From Eriocheir sinensis (Eukaryota > Arthropoda > Malacostraca > Decapoda > Varunidae), in contig NC_066520.1 of NCBI RefSeq assembly GCF_024679095.1, forward strand, positions 15,655,331 through 15,719,330: DNA of 64,000 nt, given 5' to 3'. Under the pieces are notes generated by a model. The model did not search any database and was not told the origin of the DNA. It worked only from the letters and a program-made list of their open reading frames with translations. Below, in pieces: positions 50,481 through 63,210 of the stretch. Position 1 is the first letter of the stretch. Every line of letters begins with the position of its first letter. A program made the position numbers and the translations under genes.

Positions 50481-50671
50481 GCTGAGGAAGCTGCCGGATC
50501 TGTGTCCCCCAAGATAAAGTTACCCAGACTAATGAAGGTGGTCGAGCTAGCAAACAAGCCCGTCAGGAGAGACTCAAGTAAAACAAATGATGAAAGGAAA
50601 ACGGGCGAGGCAACCAAGATGATTTGAGTACTGTTATAAGAACCTCGCATGGCAACCCGATTCTGGTGATG

Positions 50672-50710
<39 letters not shown>

Positions 50711-50945
50711 ACAGACACCCTAACGACCATTCCTTATACCAGCTTCATAAGGAAAGAAGGAAGGAAGAAAAATGGAAGAAAGGAAGGAAAGGGAGAATAA
50801 GGGGAAGGAAGAAGGATTGACAAAATGAAAGAATGAAGAATGGAACGAAAGAATGGAAGAAGGAGAAAAGAATTGAATGAATGGAGGAGGGAAGGAAAAC
50901 AGGAAACGATGCAACAAGAATGAAGGAATGAAGCAGCTAGTGGAA
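50481..50945. other. Unique DNA with (AGT)n
   Basis: (AGT)n about 50671-50709, otherwise mixed then purine-rich. No gene was recognised. Confidence 0.55.
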
Positions 50946-51018
50946 GAGAAAAAAAGCCCGCTAACCACTACTATAAAATAAAAGAAAACAGGATAGAGTA
51001 GCCAAAAGAGAGTAGGAG
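50946..51018 (+). repeat. ~120-bp dispersed element, copy C (right half)
   Basis: AAAAAAAGCCCGCTAACCAC ... AGAGTAGCCAAAAGAGAG matches the right half of the elements at 13125 and 38461. The TTTTTACAGCAAAGG start is missing. Confidence 0.6.
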
Positions 51019-51019
51019 A

Positions 51020-51510
51020 AAAGAAATGTTAGTGTCATTCTCCTTTCATCCTTCACATAACTACACGAATTGTCCAAGGAATATCAAGAAGAGAAGAATA
51101 GAAAAGAAATGTTACTGTTAATCCCTTTCCGTCCCCTCCACAACAGCTACACGTGTTTCCCAAGGACTTATAAAGGAGAAGAAGACATTTTCCTATCCCA
51201 TCCCCCACAGAGCTACACGTATTTTCCAAGGAATATCAAGAAGAGAAGAAAAGAAAAGAACTGTCACTGTTATTCTCTTTCCATCCCCAACACAACTGCA
51301 CATTACTTTTAGGAATTATAAAGGTGAAGAAGACATTTTCCCACCTCATCCCCAACAGAGCTACACGTGTTTTCCAAGGAATTTTCAGGAGAGAGGAAGA
51401 GAAATGAAGTGTCAATGTTATTCTCTCTCCATCTCCAACATTGCTACACGTGTTTTCCGAGGTCTTTTAAAGGAAGGGGAGAGACTTTTTCCCTCCACTT
51501 CGGACTCGTG
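51020..51510. repeat. Alternating 83/66-bp higher-order minisatellite
   Basis: The AGCTACACGT-like anchor falls at 51059, 51145, 51211, 51294, 51359 and 51442, spacing 86, 66, 83, 65 and 83 bp. The long units hold TGTTATTCTCTTTCCATCCC. The short units hold TATAAAGGAGAAGAAGACAT. The result is a ~149-bp compound repeat. Confidence 0.88.
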
Positions 51511-51556
51511 TAACTGAATCTGCGAGATGTATTACCCATCCGATGCTCCCTGATAA

Positions 51557-51935
<379 letters not shown>

Positions 51936-52625
51936 ATTCCATAATCATTCGCTTTTTTCTGATAATCTACTAATATCTTTCTACCAAATTCCTCATCTAC
52001 TCCCTCTCTATTATCATTAACCAGTTTGTTCACCAATGCCTTGATATCTCTATGCATTCTTAACTAGCTCTCCATCTTCTGACAAATTCATCTGCCACCT
52101 TTTTTTTCTTTTTGGTATGTCCTTCTCATTTTAACTGCCACTTTTATCTCGCCGTCCACCACTTCTTCCTTTCATCCAGCTGTCCTTTCCTCTTCTGCAC
52201 ACTTTATAATTCATCGAACTTCATCTTCACTTCCCCTAACCACCGCCTCTCCAAAATCCCAAGCTTTTCCCTTACTCCTGAATCGTGCTAAATTCTTACT
52301 TTTGCTCTTTTCAGTATTTTATTCACGCTCTTTCAGCAGATCTGTATGTAATCTCCTCCACGCACAAATCTCACTTGCCAATTCCCTCCTCTCATTTTCC
52401 TTCTTCGCATTTCTCTCTAATCCTTATACTTCTGCCGCCAACGCAAAATGGTCGGAATCATTGAGCGCTCGTCTCGCTATCTCGGCATTCAACCTTCTCC
52501 CCATGATATTATCCAAAGCAACGTAATCTATCAAGCTCCTCTCAATTAACTCTTGCACAAAGGTATCTGTGCATTGTCTTGTGTTGGAGAGCATTTTCCA
52601 AGAACATTCCTTTCAGAACACATGT
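51936..52625 (-). pseudogene. Decayed non-LTR retrotransposon (endonuclease to linker)
   Basis: The minus strand gives LINE-endonuclease-like peptides across stops and frameshifts. From 52625 down: FLENALQHKTMHRYLCARVN (like the conserved N-T-x-F-x-H-K-x-x-H-x-Y-T-W region). Then ERSLIDYVALDNIMGRRL and ARRALNDSDHFALAAEV, which carries the SDH motif of the C-terminal catalytic site. Then ERRELASEICAW and KSKNLARFRSKGKAW, and finally EEFGRKILVDYQKKANDYG near 51950, resembling the linker before reverse transcriptase. The RT itself is absent: the relic stops at the duplicated (GA)n locus. The clade is uncertain (jockey or RTE-like). Confidence 0.65.
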
Positions 52626-52824
52626 TGATGAGGTATTTTTCGTTTCGTATTCATATCGTGGTTTAAACAGACAACAGGATTCTTTTCCAAACGACTTAGT
52701 ATTGCGATTATGCATCTCACGTACAAAAGCAATAAAATAGTAGTGCATGGATAAATGATAGTAGGTAATAATAATAATAGATGACAACTAGAGTGATGGT
52801 AGCGGTAATAGTAGTAGCAGCAGC

Positions 52825-52909
<85 letters not shown>

Positions 52910-53338
52910 CAGGAACGAGTCTAGAAACCTTAATAGGAATAGGAAATACATCTCATCCAAACCTGTGATTAAAATTTCGCTCGACTGCACCAGCATCACC
53001 CCTTCAACCATCACCACAGCCGTAAACCCCCAACCACCACCACCACTACCACCACTCCCAACCACCGCTTCCACTATCATCTGGCAACTTGATCTGCACA
53101 TTCGGAAGCCAACGTATAAACCTAATGAAGTAACCGGACCGGGGCAGGGAGGGGAAAGAGATTGACGAAACCGACCCTGATTAAGAAAGAGCAGAGAAGG
53201 AAAGCCGTCATTTGTGTTGAGTTGATTATAGGAGTAATGGAGGAGAGGGTAGAAATGTTAGTTATAAGAATCATCGGCAGCAGCAGGGATCAATGTGTTT
53301 ACAGTGTCGGTGTTAGTGGTTGAGGTAGTATAGTTATT

Positions 53339-53339
<1 letters not shown>
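52626..53339. repeat. (AGT)n array in unique DNA
   Basis: (AGT)n about 52820-52908 with AGC variants at its start. ACC-rich at 53025-53060. No gene was recognised. Confidence 0.85.
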
Positions 53340-53383
<44 letters not shown>

Positions 53384-53590
53384 TGTGTGCGTGTGCGTGT
53401 GCGTGTGCGTGTATGTGTGCGTGTGTGTGTGTGCTTGAGTAAATAGCCTTATCTGAGCCCTTAAAGGATCGCGTAGTCTTCCAATTACTCACGCCGGAGG
53501 GTTGGATTCCCTTGTATTGATTGCGGAAGTCTTTATGCGACATCAATACTAAAAAAGCCAAAAAGAATGACGTGTAGTAAGAGTTTCATT

Positions 53591-53675
<85 letters not shown>

Positions 53676-53770
53676 TCTCTCTCTCTAGCTCAATCTATCT
53701 CTCCCTTTCCCTTTTCCTTTCCCTCTTCCTCTCTCTCTCCCTCTCCCTCTCTCTCCCCATCTCTCAGGAA
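53340..53770. repeat. (AGT)n-(GTGC)n, (ATT)n and pyrimidine tail
   Basis: (AGT)n 53340-53378 passes into GTGTGC-type repeats to about 53432. (ATT)n about 53594-53671, followed by CTCTCTCCC steps to 53765. Confidence 0.92.
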
Positions 53771-54058
53771 GACCCGCTGGCTACTTCCTGGTTTTCTCTA
53801 TTGTTAAAACTAATTAAGAAAAACACTCCTGCCTTTATGTGCAATCACGTTAACCTTTTAGGCGGAGCTGTTCACAATTACATTTTTCCTCGCGCTGTGA
53901 AGGTTTACTGGCTCCAATTTCCATCCCATTGTGACACGGCGCGCACTATTAAAAATATAAATATCGGAAAGAGGCTTATATTGGTTCCACGACTTTAATA
54001 ATTAACTGATATTCGGTGCACCTAGTAGTAGTAGTAGTAGTAGTAGTTAATGGTAGTC

Positions 54059-54092
<34 letters not shown>

Positions 54093-54130
54093 ACAGCAGC
54101 GAAAATTATAAAAAACGAAATAATAACAGC

Positions 54131-54182
<52 letters not shown>
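53771..54182. repeat. Unique DNA, then (AGT)n and (AAT)n
   Basis: Nothing recognised to 54020. Two (AGT)n runs at 54025-54047 and about 54061-54092, then (AAT)n about 54133-54182. Confidence 0.85.
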
Positions 54183-54184
<2 letters not shown>

Positions 54185-55390
54185 GACAACGACAATAAAA
54201 ATACCCATAAAACTCTAAACATACGGAACATTTTAAACACACGTTACCGTACAATCAACATCCCACCGAAAATTAAAGTATACGAATAAAGTAATTTCAC
54301 AGCGCTGCCACTTCTGCCTTTCGTGCTTCCGGAAAAAAAAAAAAGTTAATATGTTTCAGGCCGTTTATTAGAGGCGGAGGTCAGGGGCGGCGGCATATGT
54401 CAGGGGTGAGGGCACAGAACCAGCCCCTCCAGCCGCTCGTGTTAAATAAAGCAGAGGATTCATGGACCGGCTGCTGTCTCTCTTGTTCTCTATCTATCTA
54501 CCTATCTATTTCTGTTTACTTATCTATCTATCTGTTTCTCTTTGCATGTTGGTCTCTCTGCCTGTCTATCTGTCTATCTATCTATGTTTCTATATATTTA
54601 TCTATCTGTTTCTCTGTGCCTGTTGATTTCTTTGCCTGTCTACCTGTATGGGTTTTTGTCTTTCCATGTCTGTCTAAATTTGCCTTGTCGTCTGTTTTGA
54701 TTTGTTTGTCTGTCTATCTGTCTTTCTGTCTGTGTCTGTCTCTTATTGTACGCCAACAGATTGTCCATCTTCTTGTTGTTGGTGTTGTTGTTGCACTCTT
54801 CAAGTTGTTTTCCTGGCTTACCCATGCATTGTAAACATGACATTGTATAATAACATTTGTTAGCCCTGATGAGCCCTACAACATGGCATTATAAACAAAG
54901 TCAGACTTTTTTTATTGCGCCTTGGTCTGTGGCGCCGGTAGGGCTTCATAGTAGGGCTTGATGGTCGGCCCCAGCCCGTTATGGCGCAAGCAAGTGTTTA
55001 TAGTGGCGCCATCTTTACTTTTCAGCATTCTCCATTTTAGACCCCTAGTTGCATAATATAAATTGTTGGGGGTGCGTTGGAGGGTCATGCGACGCCGATC
55101 TATCACAGTTTTTTGTGCTATTAACACTTGTGTATGTCTTGTTTTCGTCTATCCGTCTGTGTCTCTCTCTCTATCTATTTATCAACATGTATCTATCTAT
55201 CTATCTATCACTTAATTAAATGTCTTCTCATATTCGCAGCAACTAAGTTGATATTCAATTACAAGAAAATGCTGAAATTGCTTTAGGTTCAGATGAAAAA
55301 AAAATATTAGGAAAATTCATGCATATAGATTTTATGTACGAAGTTATTAATTAGGGCGCCAGTTTTACCGTGTGTTTTGAGAAAGAGAGG
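54183..55390. other. Unique DNA with TCTA-rich stretches
   Basis: TCTATCTA and TGTCTGTC words dominate 54485-54745. The segment 54910-55130 is GC-richer (GGCGCC occurs more than once). It looks like an interspersed repeat, but only one copy is present here, so I cannot prove it. Confidence 0.5.
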
Positions 55391-55398
55391 GGGAGAAG

Positions 55399-55463
<65 letters not shown>

Positions 55464-55844
55464 CTACACGTGTTCCCCCTTTTCCAATTATCACACGCTC
55501 CGCATCCGTTCCACTGGTTCCTAATCCAATCGTTCTTTTTTTTCCTTTCGCCTCCATTGGATTGTCACTTTCCTTAACGACTTGTCACCTTTTTTGTCTC
55601 CCTCCCGTATCTGTTAATCTCCTTGTCATTTCCTTTCTCAACATTAAATTTCATGTGAAGTCCCGCTTTTCATTCTTATCTCATTCCTTCACTAAATAAC
55701 TCGTGTTTCTTTAGGAGTCTTTCTGTTCGCATAAGGCTTGGTTAGTGTCAGTGTGCTTGGATGTTTATGTATGTATGTATGTATGAATGTATGTATTTGT
55801 GTGTATGCAACGTTTCATCTCTCCATTGTTATTTGTCTGCTAAT

Positions 55845-55899
<55 letters not shown>

Positions 55900-55900
55900 C
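55391..55900. repeat. (GA)n and (TC)n arrays about 390 bp apart
   Basis: (GA)n about 55402-55460 and (TC)n about 55850-55897 are complementary. A short (GTAT)n run lies at 55761-55797. Confidence 0.93.
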
Positions 55901-57514
55901 CTGGTCTGTAAATGAATTCCAGTTTGGCAATTCCGTAGAGTTTCACGAATTCCACGCACGCCGCCACCAGCCGACCCCTGGCATCAGGACATTTCCCGAC
56001 AGATATGCAATCTAATCACCCCCAAAAAAACAAGCAATACCCAATACACATAGAAAAAAACCGTAATACGAACTGTAGGATTAAGAGTATCGAAACATTT
56101 TTTTATATATGTTCATTCCTCGAGCCGTCAAATTATTAGAAACATGAATCCATATATAAAGTGAATGAGTCGGTACCGTATACTCAACCACACTATCCTT
56201 CTTCTTACCTTGCTGTACGCTGAACCATGAATACGTTCTCGAACATGACTGATTTGAATGTTTATCCAACCAAACAAACCTGGCAAGCTCACTGCACTCT
56301 GGATGTGGATGTGTGGGTGTGGATGTGGGTGGGTGTGGGTGTGGGTGTTTGTGCATTGAAGAAACATTACTACACACAAAACTACAATGCGCTGGGTGAA
56401 ACCTGAGAATGCTGTGACGAAATATGGTAGCGGAGAGTGGGGGAGGCGGGGGCACGATGGGAGAAGGGGAGAGATGGGTGGAAAGGGGAACAGAAGGGAG
56501 GGGAAGAGAGGGAAACCGTCACCATGGAAACTCTCACCAATGGGAAACCTCAGGGAGCCAAGGGACGAGGATGGAGAAAAGAGAAAGGAAAGGACGAGGA
56601 GAAAGGAGGTGGAGAATGGATAAGGAAATAACGAATGACCTGAAAAAAGGGAGCAAAGAGAACAAACTAGCATAGAGAAGAAAACTTATGACTCTGGCAA
56701 CGACAATTAATTCGTGTTTATTATGTTTCTACAAGTGAATATTTAATCCTTTTCTTGTACTGTTTTTTATATACCCCGTGTATTAACGACAAAGAGAGAT
56801 ACTAATCGAAGTAGTAGTAATACCTTCTTTCTTAACCTCCTAAAAGGCCAAATGACATTATAGAGTTTTCTAGAAATTCATTGTCTCTATAGTAATAATT
56901 TCAGTCTTTGATCGCGAGTTTTGGAGCCAAGAAAAGAAGCAATTAGAATGTAGAGATTTTCTTCTGAGACTTTAAACATAAATGACTAGATTACCTAAAA
57001 CCAGTTGTATATAATCACACCATTAGAAAACGATATACACTTTCATTGATACAGTTTCTTTTTTATACATCCATGTTAATTCTCAGACGTCACTTGCTAG
57101 TACAGACTGTGACGTGAAACATACATTTACAAACCCTAACCTGCTCTATGTTCGTACGACCTTTCACAAAATCTTAAAATAAACCAGACATTTCCTTATA
57201 ATTACTTCAAGCCTCATTTTTCGCATCAATTAATCGTCCAGAGAGAATGCCGTGAACGATATAACTTAACGATGCCATAACCTGCCTTTCGGTTCACGAC
57301 ATAATTTCTTGGTCGTAGATATAATTCTCGTGTCTCTGAAATGAGTGACGCGTCTTCCCTGCACTGACACTCATGATTGACAGCAAATTTCGAAGCTTCA
57401 GTGACGAGGCTTTTTCCTTCTCAAACATGTCGAAAGGGAACTCTCCACTAATGGTAGCCTCTCTCTCTTTCTATTTTCTCTTTCCATTATCTCCCTCCTC
57501 TCCCTCTCCCTCTG

Positions 57515-57516
<2 letters not shown>
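55901..57516. other. Mostly unique DNA
   Basis: (GTGGGT)-like steps at 56300-56350 and an A/G-rich block at 56420-56670. 56680-57480 is AT-rich and repeat-poor, the least repetitive stretch here. No exon could be supported. Confidence 0.5.
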
Positions 57517-57565
<49 letters not shown>

Positions 57566-57740
57566 GAAAATGAATGTGTGGGAGGCTTTAACTTTTAAGC
57601 ACGGATGATTGCATGAAGCATTTGGCTATAATCCCTTTACATGAAAGCAGACAAAATGACGCAGTGAAAGTATCGTTATAAAAGTATAAAATTGTTTACC
57701 ACATTTTACCACCACCACCACCACCACCACCATCACACCA
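57517..57740. repeat. (TC)n and (ACC)n
   Basis: (TC)n about 57517-57563 and (CCA)n about 57710-57731. Confidence 0.93.
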
Positions 57741-58019
57741 CCAAAATTATATGAGGAATAGCAACCCATCCCTCCATCTATATAAATCCCATCCGTTTAT
57801 TTTCTTTCCGAGTACAAAAGGAAATTGCAGAGAAGGTCCCCAACTCGTAACAGAGAAAAAGCAAAGTCACACACAGGGAACCGAATCTAGCGGTGGCCAA
57901 AATTAGGTCACACGTCCAGCGGCACACCAAAGGCCTCGTTCCGCAGGGCCTCCCATACCTGTCCGGCCTTTATTGGACCCAGAACAGGTAGGGAGTCCAT
58001 TTCAAACCCTCGGTGACGC

Positions 58020-58650
58020 TATTTTTTGGGGAGGGGTTGAAAGGAGAAGAGGAAGAGATGAGATTTCGTTTTTTCATGGAAGGGAAGGGAAAAAAGAAGG
58101 AAAAGGCTCGATTTCTTTTTCATGGAGGGGAGGGAAGAAAGAATGAAAAGGTGAAATCTCGTTTTTTTTCATATAGGGGAGGAAAGAAAGGGAGAAAAGA
58201 TGTGGGTGTTTTCGGTTGGGGCGGAAAAAGGAGGAAAACGATATTATTTTTTCGGCCGTTAAGTGAAAATGGAAAAAATAAAGTAAGATTTTTTTTTGTG
58301 GGAAGAAAATTGAATAGGAGGAGAAGAGAGGAGGAAAAGTATATTATTTTTTGGTGGTCTAGTGAAAACGGAAAAAAATAAGGTGAGATTCTTTGTATTA
58401 TCGGAATAAGGGAAAAGGAGACGGCAGGACTTTTTTTCATACAGAAAAAGGAATGTTGTTTTTTTGTAGAGGAAATGGAAAAAAGAAGTAATATTGTCCT
58501 TTTCCATGAGTGAAGTAGAGACGACATGATGAGATTACCTATTTAAGGGAAGTGAAAAGGAGGATGAATATTAGGTTAGTTTTCTTTATGGTATAGAATG
58601 AACTGAAAGGGAAAGTGTAACAGTCTTTTGAAGGGGGTGGAAAATAAGAG
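58020..58650. repeat. Degenerate ~50-60-bp minisatellite
   Basis: Units of the form GATTTYKTTTTTTCATGGAG followed by GGGAGGGAAGAAAG-like purines recur from 58055 to about 58560 with heavy decay. Paired runs of T and A/G give both strands Phe/Lys-rich frames. 57741-58019 and 58651-59030 hold nothing recognised. Confidence 0.7.
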
Positions 58651-59030
58651 GAAGAGAAATTTCTAGTCTTGAGTCTCTGTCCTGTGCCTTCCTATGTGCG
58701 TCAAGGAATCAGAAAACAATGAACCAGATCTAAATTTATAACTGTAGTCTCAGCAGTAAGATTTCAAGTTACTTCACCATTTAAATATTGTTTGTTATAT
58801 GAATCCGCTTTACGTTCTCATAATCTAATAGAGAAAAAACACTTGCCAGTTATATATTGTTCACTAATATTTCAAATCCTTTTCCTTTCCATATTATGAT
58901 CTCAGAATAAAACAAGCAATGAGTAATTTACAAGACAAACAAGCTCACGCAACTCACGGACCAGAACAACACTTGGACCACACCGTCCTTAAGGGCTGTT
59001 GAGTTTGGGGTTCCCTGGATGGTGGTGCTT

Positions 59031-59800
59031 GAGGGAGGGAAAGAGAGGAGAGGAGAGTTGGGAGAGAACGATTAAAGAGGAGAGGAAAAAAAAGAATTAA
59101 AGGAAAGAGGAAATAAAAGGGAGAAAGGAAAGGATTAGAACGGGAAAACGAGAGGACAGGGAAAAGAAAGGAAGGAAACAATAAGAAAGGAAGGGGGAGT
59201 TAAAGAAGGAAAGAAAATGGAGAGGTAGGAAAAAGGAGAGAAAAGAGAAACACAAAAGAGTAATTAAAGAAAGAATGGCAGAAGAGAAAAAAAATAAGAA
59301 AGAACAAGAAATGAAAATTAAAACACAAGGGAAAGAAAAAAGGAGGGAAAGGGGAAAGAAAAGGGGAGGGAAAGAGGAAAGAAAAGGGAGAAAGGAAAGA
59401 GGGTGTAAAGAGGAAAAAGGAAAGAAGAGGAAGCGAAGAAAGGAAGAAAGAAACAGAAGATAAATCAAACTGGGAACTAATAATGAGAGGAAGGAAAGAA
59501 AAAAGGGAGAAGAAGGATTTATACAAGAAGAAAGGAGAGGTAGAAAAAATGGAAGGAAAAAAATAAGACAGGAGAGAGAAATTAAAGAGGGAAATGGACA
59601 GTAGAGGGAGGAAGGCGGGAGAAGAAAAAAGGAGTGAGAAGATGAACACTAAGTAATAGGGGAAGGTAGGGGGGCACAGCTTTAGAGAACAGAATGGGCG
59701 TACTAAGTGTGGGGGGAAGGTGGGGAGGGAGGAAGCCTTCAGAAAGAGTCCGGATGATGGTAATGGAGACGGTGGACAAAGAAGGAAAACGAGTATTATG
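59031..59800. other. Purine-rich block
   Basis: GAAAGGAAAG and AGGGAAAGAAAAGGG steps. No gene seen. Confidence 0.75.
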
Positions 59801-59892
59801 GAGGATGAGAAGGCTGTCTGTGAATTACTAAACGTGAGAGTACTTCAGCTTACGTAAGGATTGAATACACGCCATCAAAAGGGATATTATAG

Positions 59893-59913
59893 GAGGTTAG
59901 GTTAGGTTAGGTT
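59893..59913. repeat. Short interstitial TTAGG run
   Basis: GGTTAGGTTAGGTTAGGTTT, about four units of the arthropod telomere repeat. Confidence 0.85.
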
Positions 59914-59990
59914 TACTTAGTGGGATGTGGTTAGTTTATTGGATACCAGGCTTCAAACACGATAGTAGAATTACACTCCTATTACCTAAC

Positions 59991-60005
59991 AGTAGTAGTG
60001 GTAGC

Positions 60006-60039
<34 letters not shown>

Positions 60040-60051
60040 ATAGTAGTAGTA
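59991..60051. repeat. (AGT)n array
   Basis: AGT repeat with GGT and AAT variants. Confidence 0.9.
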
Positions 60052-60429
60052 GGTGTTGCTGTTTTAGTAAGACAAAGTGGTAAAAGTCAACCGCTGGTGG
60101 TACTTAGGTTATCAACTCCGCTTTTCCCGCAACTGCTTAAGTAGTTCCTGAGGGCGAAGTGGATGGATATGGGACAGAGTTAAAGGGATGGAGGTGGAGA
60201 CGGACAGGTGAGAGAGACGATGTGTGCGTAGGAAGAGTGGCACAGCCTAGGGAGAAGATTAAATGTCACGAGCTGAATAGAGTCTTAGGCACTTAGGGGA
60301 TAACGGGAAATGTGGTTTATATAATCCCACCATTGAATCGTGTCCGTTATGAAATTACTTTTGTGTTCTTAAATGAGGTTAGTCACTCGTCTTTTTTACC
60401 TTTCTTTCGCCACAATGCACTACCCTAAC

Positions 60430-60712
60430 CTTCCTTCCCTTCCGCATTTTTCCCTTCCCTTCCCTACCCTTCCCTTCCTTTTCGTTCCTTTTCCTTCCCT
60501 TTCCTTTCCTTTCCTTTTCCTTCCCTTCCCTTCCCTTCCCTTTCTTTCCTTTTCTTTCCCTTCCCTTCCCTTTCATTCTTTTTCCTTCCCTTCCCTTCCC
60601 TTCCCTTCCGATCCCTTCCATTCCATTCCTTTTCTTTTCCTTCCCTTCCCTTCCCTTCCCCTTCCTTCCCTTCCCCTTCCCTTCCCTTCCCCTTCCTTCC
60701 CTTCACCTTATC
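60430..60712. repeat. (TTCCC)n pyrimidine array
   Basis: About 280 bp of CCTTCCCTTCC and TTCCTTTTCC steps. It is the complement of the purine array at 62165-62330. Confidence 0.9.
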
Positions 60713-61560
60713 ATATTCTAATTGTACTTTATAAATGTTCATTCTTCTTGTTTAATCTATTCATCTTTCATTTGTTTCATGACGCTTTCTTTTTTTTATT
60801 TAGCTTTTAATGTTTTTTTTTTCAAGCACCTTTATATAAATTGCACTAGAAATGGACTTCATATTTCTCAGCGTTTATACTCTCCACGACTCCTCTTTAT
60901 ATTTCCTTCTAATTATTCACGACTTCTTTCCTTCGCATCTTGTATCATACGCTCCTCATTAACTTCATGCCTTCATTTCTCTTTTCTTTTCCTCTCTCTT
61001 TTAATTTCCTTCCTTCCACCCTCCCCTTTCCTACCCTTCCTGCCATCCTACGTCACAGCATTCTCGTCCTCCACCTCCTCTTTTCCCTCTCGATTTCCTT
61101 CCTTATATTCTTCCTCCCTTTCCTTCCTCCGTCCGTCACAGCATCCTTTTCCTCCACCTCATCCTCTTTCTCTCGATTTTCTTCCTTATATTCTTCCTTC
61201 CTTTCCTTCCTCCGTCTGTCACAGCATCATTCTCTTCCTCCTCCCTCCTCCTCTCTCAATTTCTTTCCTTCCACTCTTCCCTTTGTACCCTTCCTTTCTT
61301 TTTTCTCTCTACGTCCCAGCATTTTCCTACTCCTCCAGTCCTACCTCAATTTCCTTCCCTCCCACTCTCCCTCCTTCCTCCATCCTCATCCTCCTTCCCT
61401 CCCTCTCATCTCCCCTTCCGTCTCTTCTTTTTCTCTCTACGTCCCACCATCTTCCTACTCCTCCAGTCCCATCTCAGTTTCCTTCCTTCCCACTCTCCCT
61501 CCTTCCTCCACTCCAATCCTCCTTCCCTCCCTCTCATCTCTCCTTCCGTCTCTTCCCGTA
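60713..61560. repeat. Pyrimidine block with ~84-bp units
   Basis: GTCACAGCAT recurs near 61052, 61135 and 61218, with GTCCCAGCAT and GTCCCACCAT later. CTTCCTTATATTCTTCC and CTCCTCC steps lie between. 60713-60960 is ordinary T-rich DNA. Confidence 0.75.
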
Positions 61561-62164
61561 ACACATCCTTTCCATCTCGTCTCTTTCCGCCTCTCAGTGT
61601 CGCGTCACCAAAAGGAGCTTACCTTCCAAGAGCGTCTTCCTCGTCTCTTGCTGCCTCCACGCTGAATGACGACCGCCAGCAAATAAAAATTCAACCTTTT
61701 TACCTATACTTAATAACCTTGAGGAGAGAGTTCATACACTATTCATCAATGGAAAACGTAGACCTAAGATTCGCTATCACACTGATACTTTATTTCTGTA
61801 ATATTTCAAGATCAGAGCTTCGTTTCGCTCCAAGTTTTTTGACCCACATACGCACAAACCCACATATACACAAGTTACGCAAAAGAGAAAACGGGAAAGC
61901 AGATTCGAAGGGTATATACTCAAGATATATTTTCCATTCCTATCAATAAGACTCGCAGGGAAAAGTCGACACGAACGAGCCAGGATTGCAACGCTGCCAT
62001 TTAAGGTGAATGTGAGAGGCTTCCGGCAGCACTGGAGACGCGGAGTGAATGGAAGGAAGAGGACAGACAAGGGGAGGGAAGGAGGAGGGGGACGAGGGTG
62101 GAAGGAACTGATGAAAATATGTATAAAAGGAATAGAAGAGATGAAAGAAGTGATATGACACGAA
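61561..62164. other. Unique DNA
   Basis: No gene was recognised. A minus-strand GTAAGC donor-like site near 61620 has no supporting exon. Confidence 0.45.
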
Positions 62165-62520
62165 TGGCAAGGGGAAGGGAAGGGAAGGGAAGGAGGAAAG
62201 GAAAGGAGGTAAGGAAAGGAAAGGGAAGGGAAGGGAAAGGGAAAGGGAAAGGGAAAAGGAAAGGAAAGGAAAGGGAAGGGAAGGGAAGGGAAGGGATGGT
62301 AAGGGAAGGGAAGGGAAGGGGACAGAAAGGAGAGGAATGAGAATGAAAAAGAAGAGAAGGGAAGGGAAAAAAGGGGATGGAAAGGAAGGAAGGAAGGAAG
62401 AGAAGGAAGAGAAAATAATACGAACTAAAAAGGAGAAGAAAAGGAAAAGAAAGGAGATGAAAGATAAGCAAAGTAATCAAAACAAGGAAAAGGAAGGAAA
62501 AGGAAGGGATACAAAGGTAG
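62165..62520. repeat. (GGGAA)n purine array
   Basis: AAGGGAAGGGAAGGGAA steps to about 62330, then degenerate A/G. It is complementary to 60430-60712. Confidence 0.9.
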
Positions 62521-63071
62521 ATTTTTCCCCTCTTTTCCAAGGGTTTCTCGAATCACTAACCCAATATGATCCTTTGAAAATATAACGAGACTTACTGCTA
62601 CGTCTTCTCTATTTCGAAAGTCATATATGTACCAGTGTAAGAAATGGGAATAGGAAAATGCTGGGACGTAGAGAGAAAAAAAAGGAAGGAAGGGTACAAG
62701 TGAAAGAGTGGAAGGAAATAAATTGAGAGAGGTGTAGGGAGGCTGTATTCTCAGGCTTTTCAGATTTTATACGCAATTTTGAGATTCAGAATTATTACAT
62801 AACATCAACAATAGCAACAACGACAACAGTCCTAATTACTTTTACTACTTCTATACTCTGCTTATTCCTACTACCACTACTACTACTATTATGACTACTA
62901 TAACAACTGCGACTACAACAACAACACCTACTTTACATTTGTTTTTTCCTCTCCTCGTTTCTTCTTCCTCTCTTTAACTTCCCTTTTGGTTCCTTTTCAT
63001 CTTTTCCCTTTCTTTTCTTTTCTATATGTTAATTGTCATAACTACTATAACTACTACTACTACTACTACCA

Positions 63072-63108
<37 letters not shown>

Positions 63109-63137
63109 AACTAATGTCCTTTTTTTCTCTCCTGCAG
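62521..63137. repeat. Unique DNA and (CTA)n before the second exon
   Basis: ACAACA and CTACTA words from 62805, with (CTA)n about 63047-63111 ending 26 bp before the exon. The final TTTTTTTCTCTCCTGCAG (63120-63137) is a strong 3' splice site. Confidence 0.8.
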
Positions 63138-63203
63138 GGGTCGGGGCGCTGGGCCTCGCTGTGAACGGAAGGAATAAGATGAACCACGACCTTCCGTTAA
63201 CAG
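63138..63203 (+). CDS. Second coding exon of the unidentified split gene
   Basis: A 66-bp exon bounded by TTTTTTCTCTCCTGCAG and by CAG before GTAAGG. Joined to the exon at 29196, the split codon G|GG gives Gly. The frame then reads GVGALGLAVNGRNKMNHDLPLT (as GVGALGLAV then NGRNKMNHDLPLT), leaving one base. It is thus a phase 1-1 exon that could be skipped without a frameshift. Codon use is ordinary and GC-rich against repeat-rich flanks, which supports coding. There is no recognised domain. It begins 26 bp after a (CTA)n array and a (GT)n array starts 10 bp after its donor, so both splice sites are crowded by microsatellites. Confidence 0.55.
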
Positions 63204-63210
63204 GTAAGGC

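Noticed and set aside
54910..55130. A 71-codon minus-strand gene or a dispersed repeat
   Set aside because: No domain and only one copy in this window. The GC-rich composition alone is not enough.
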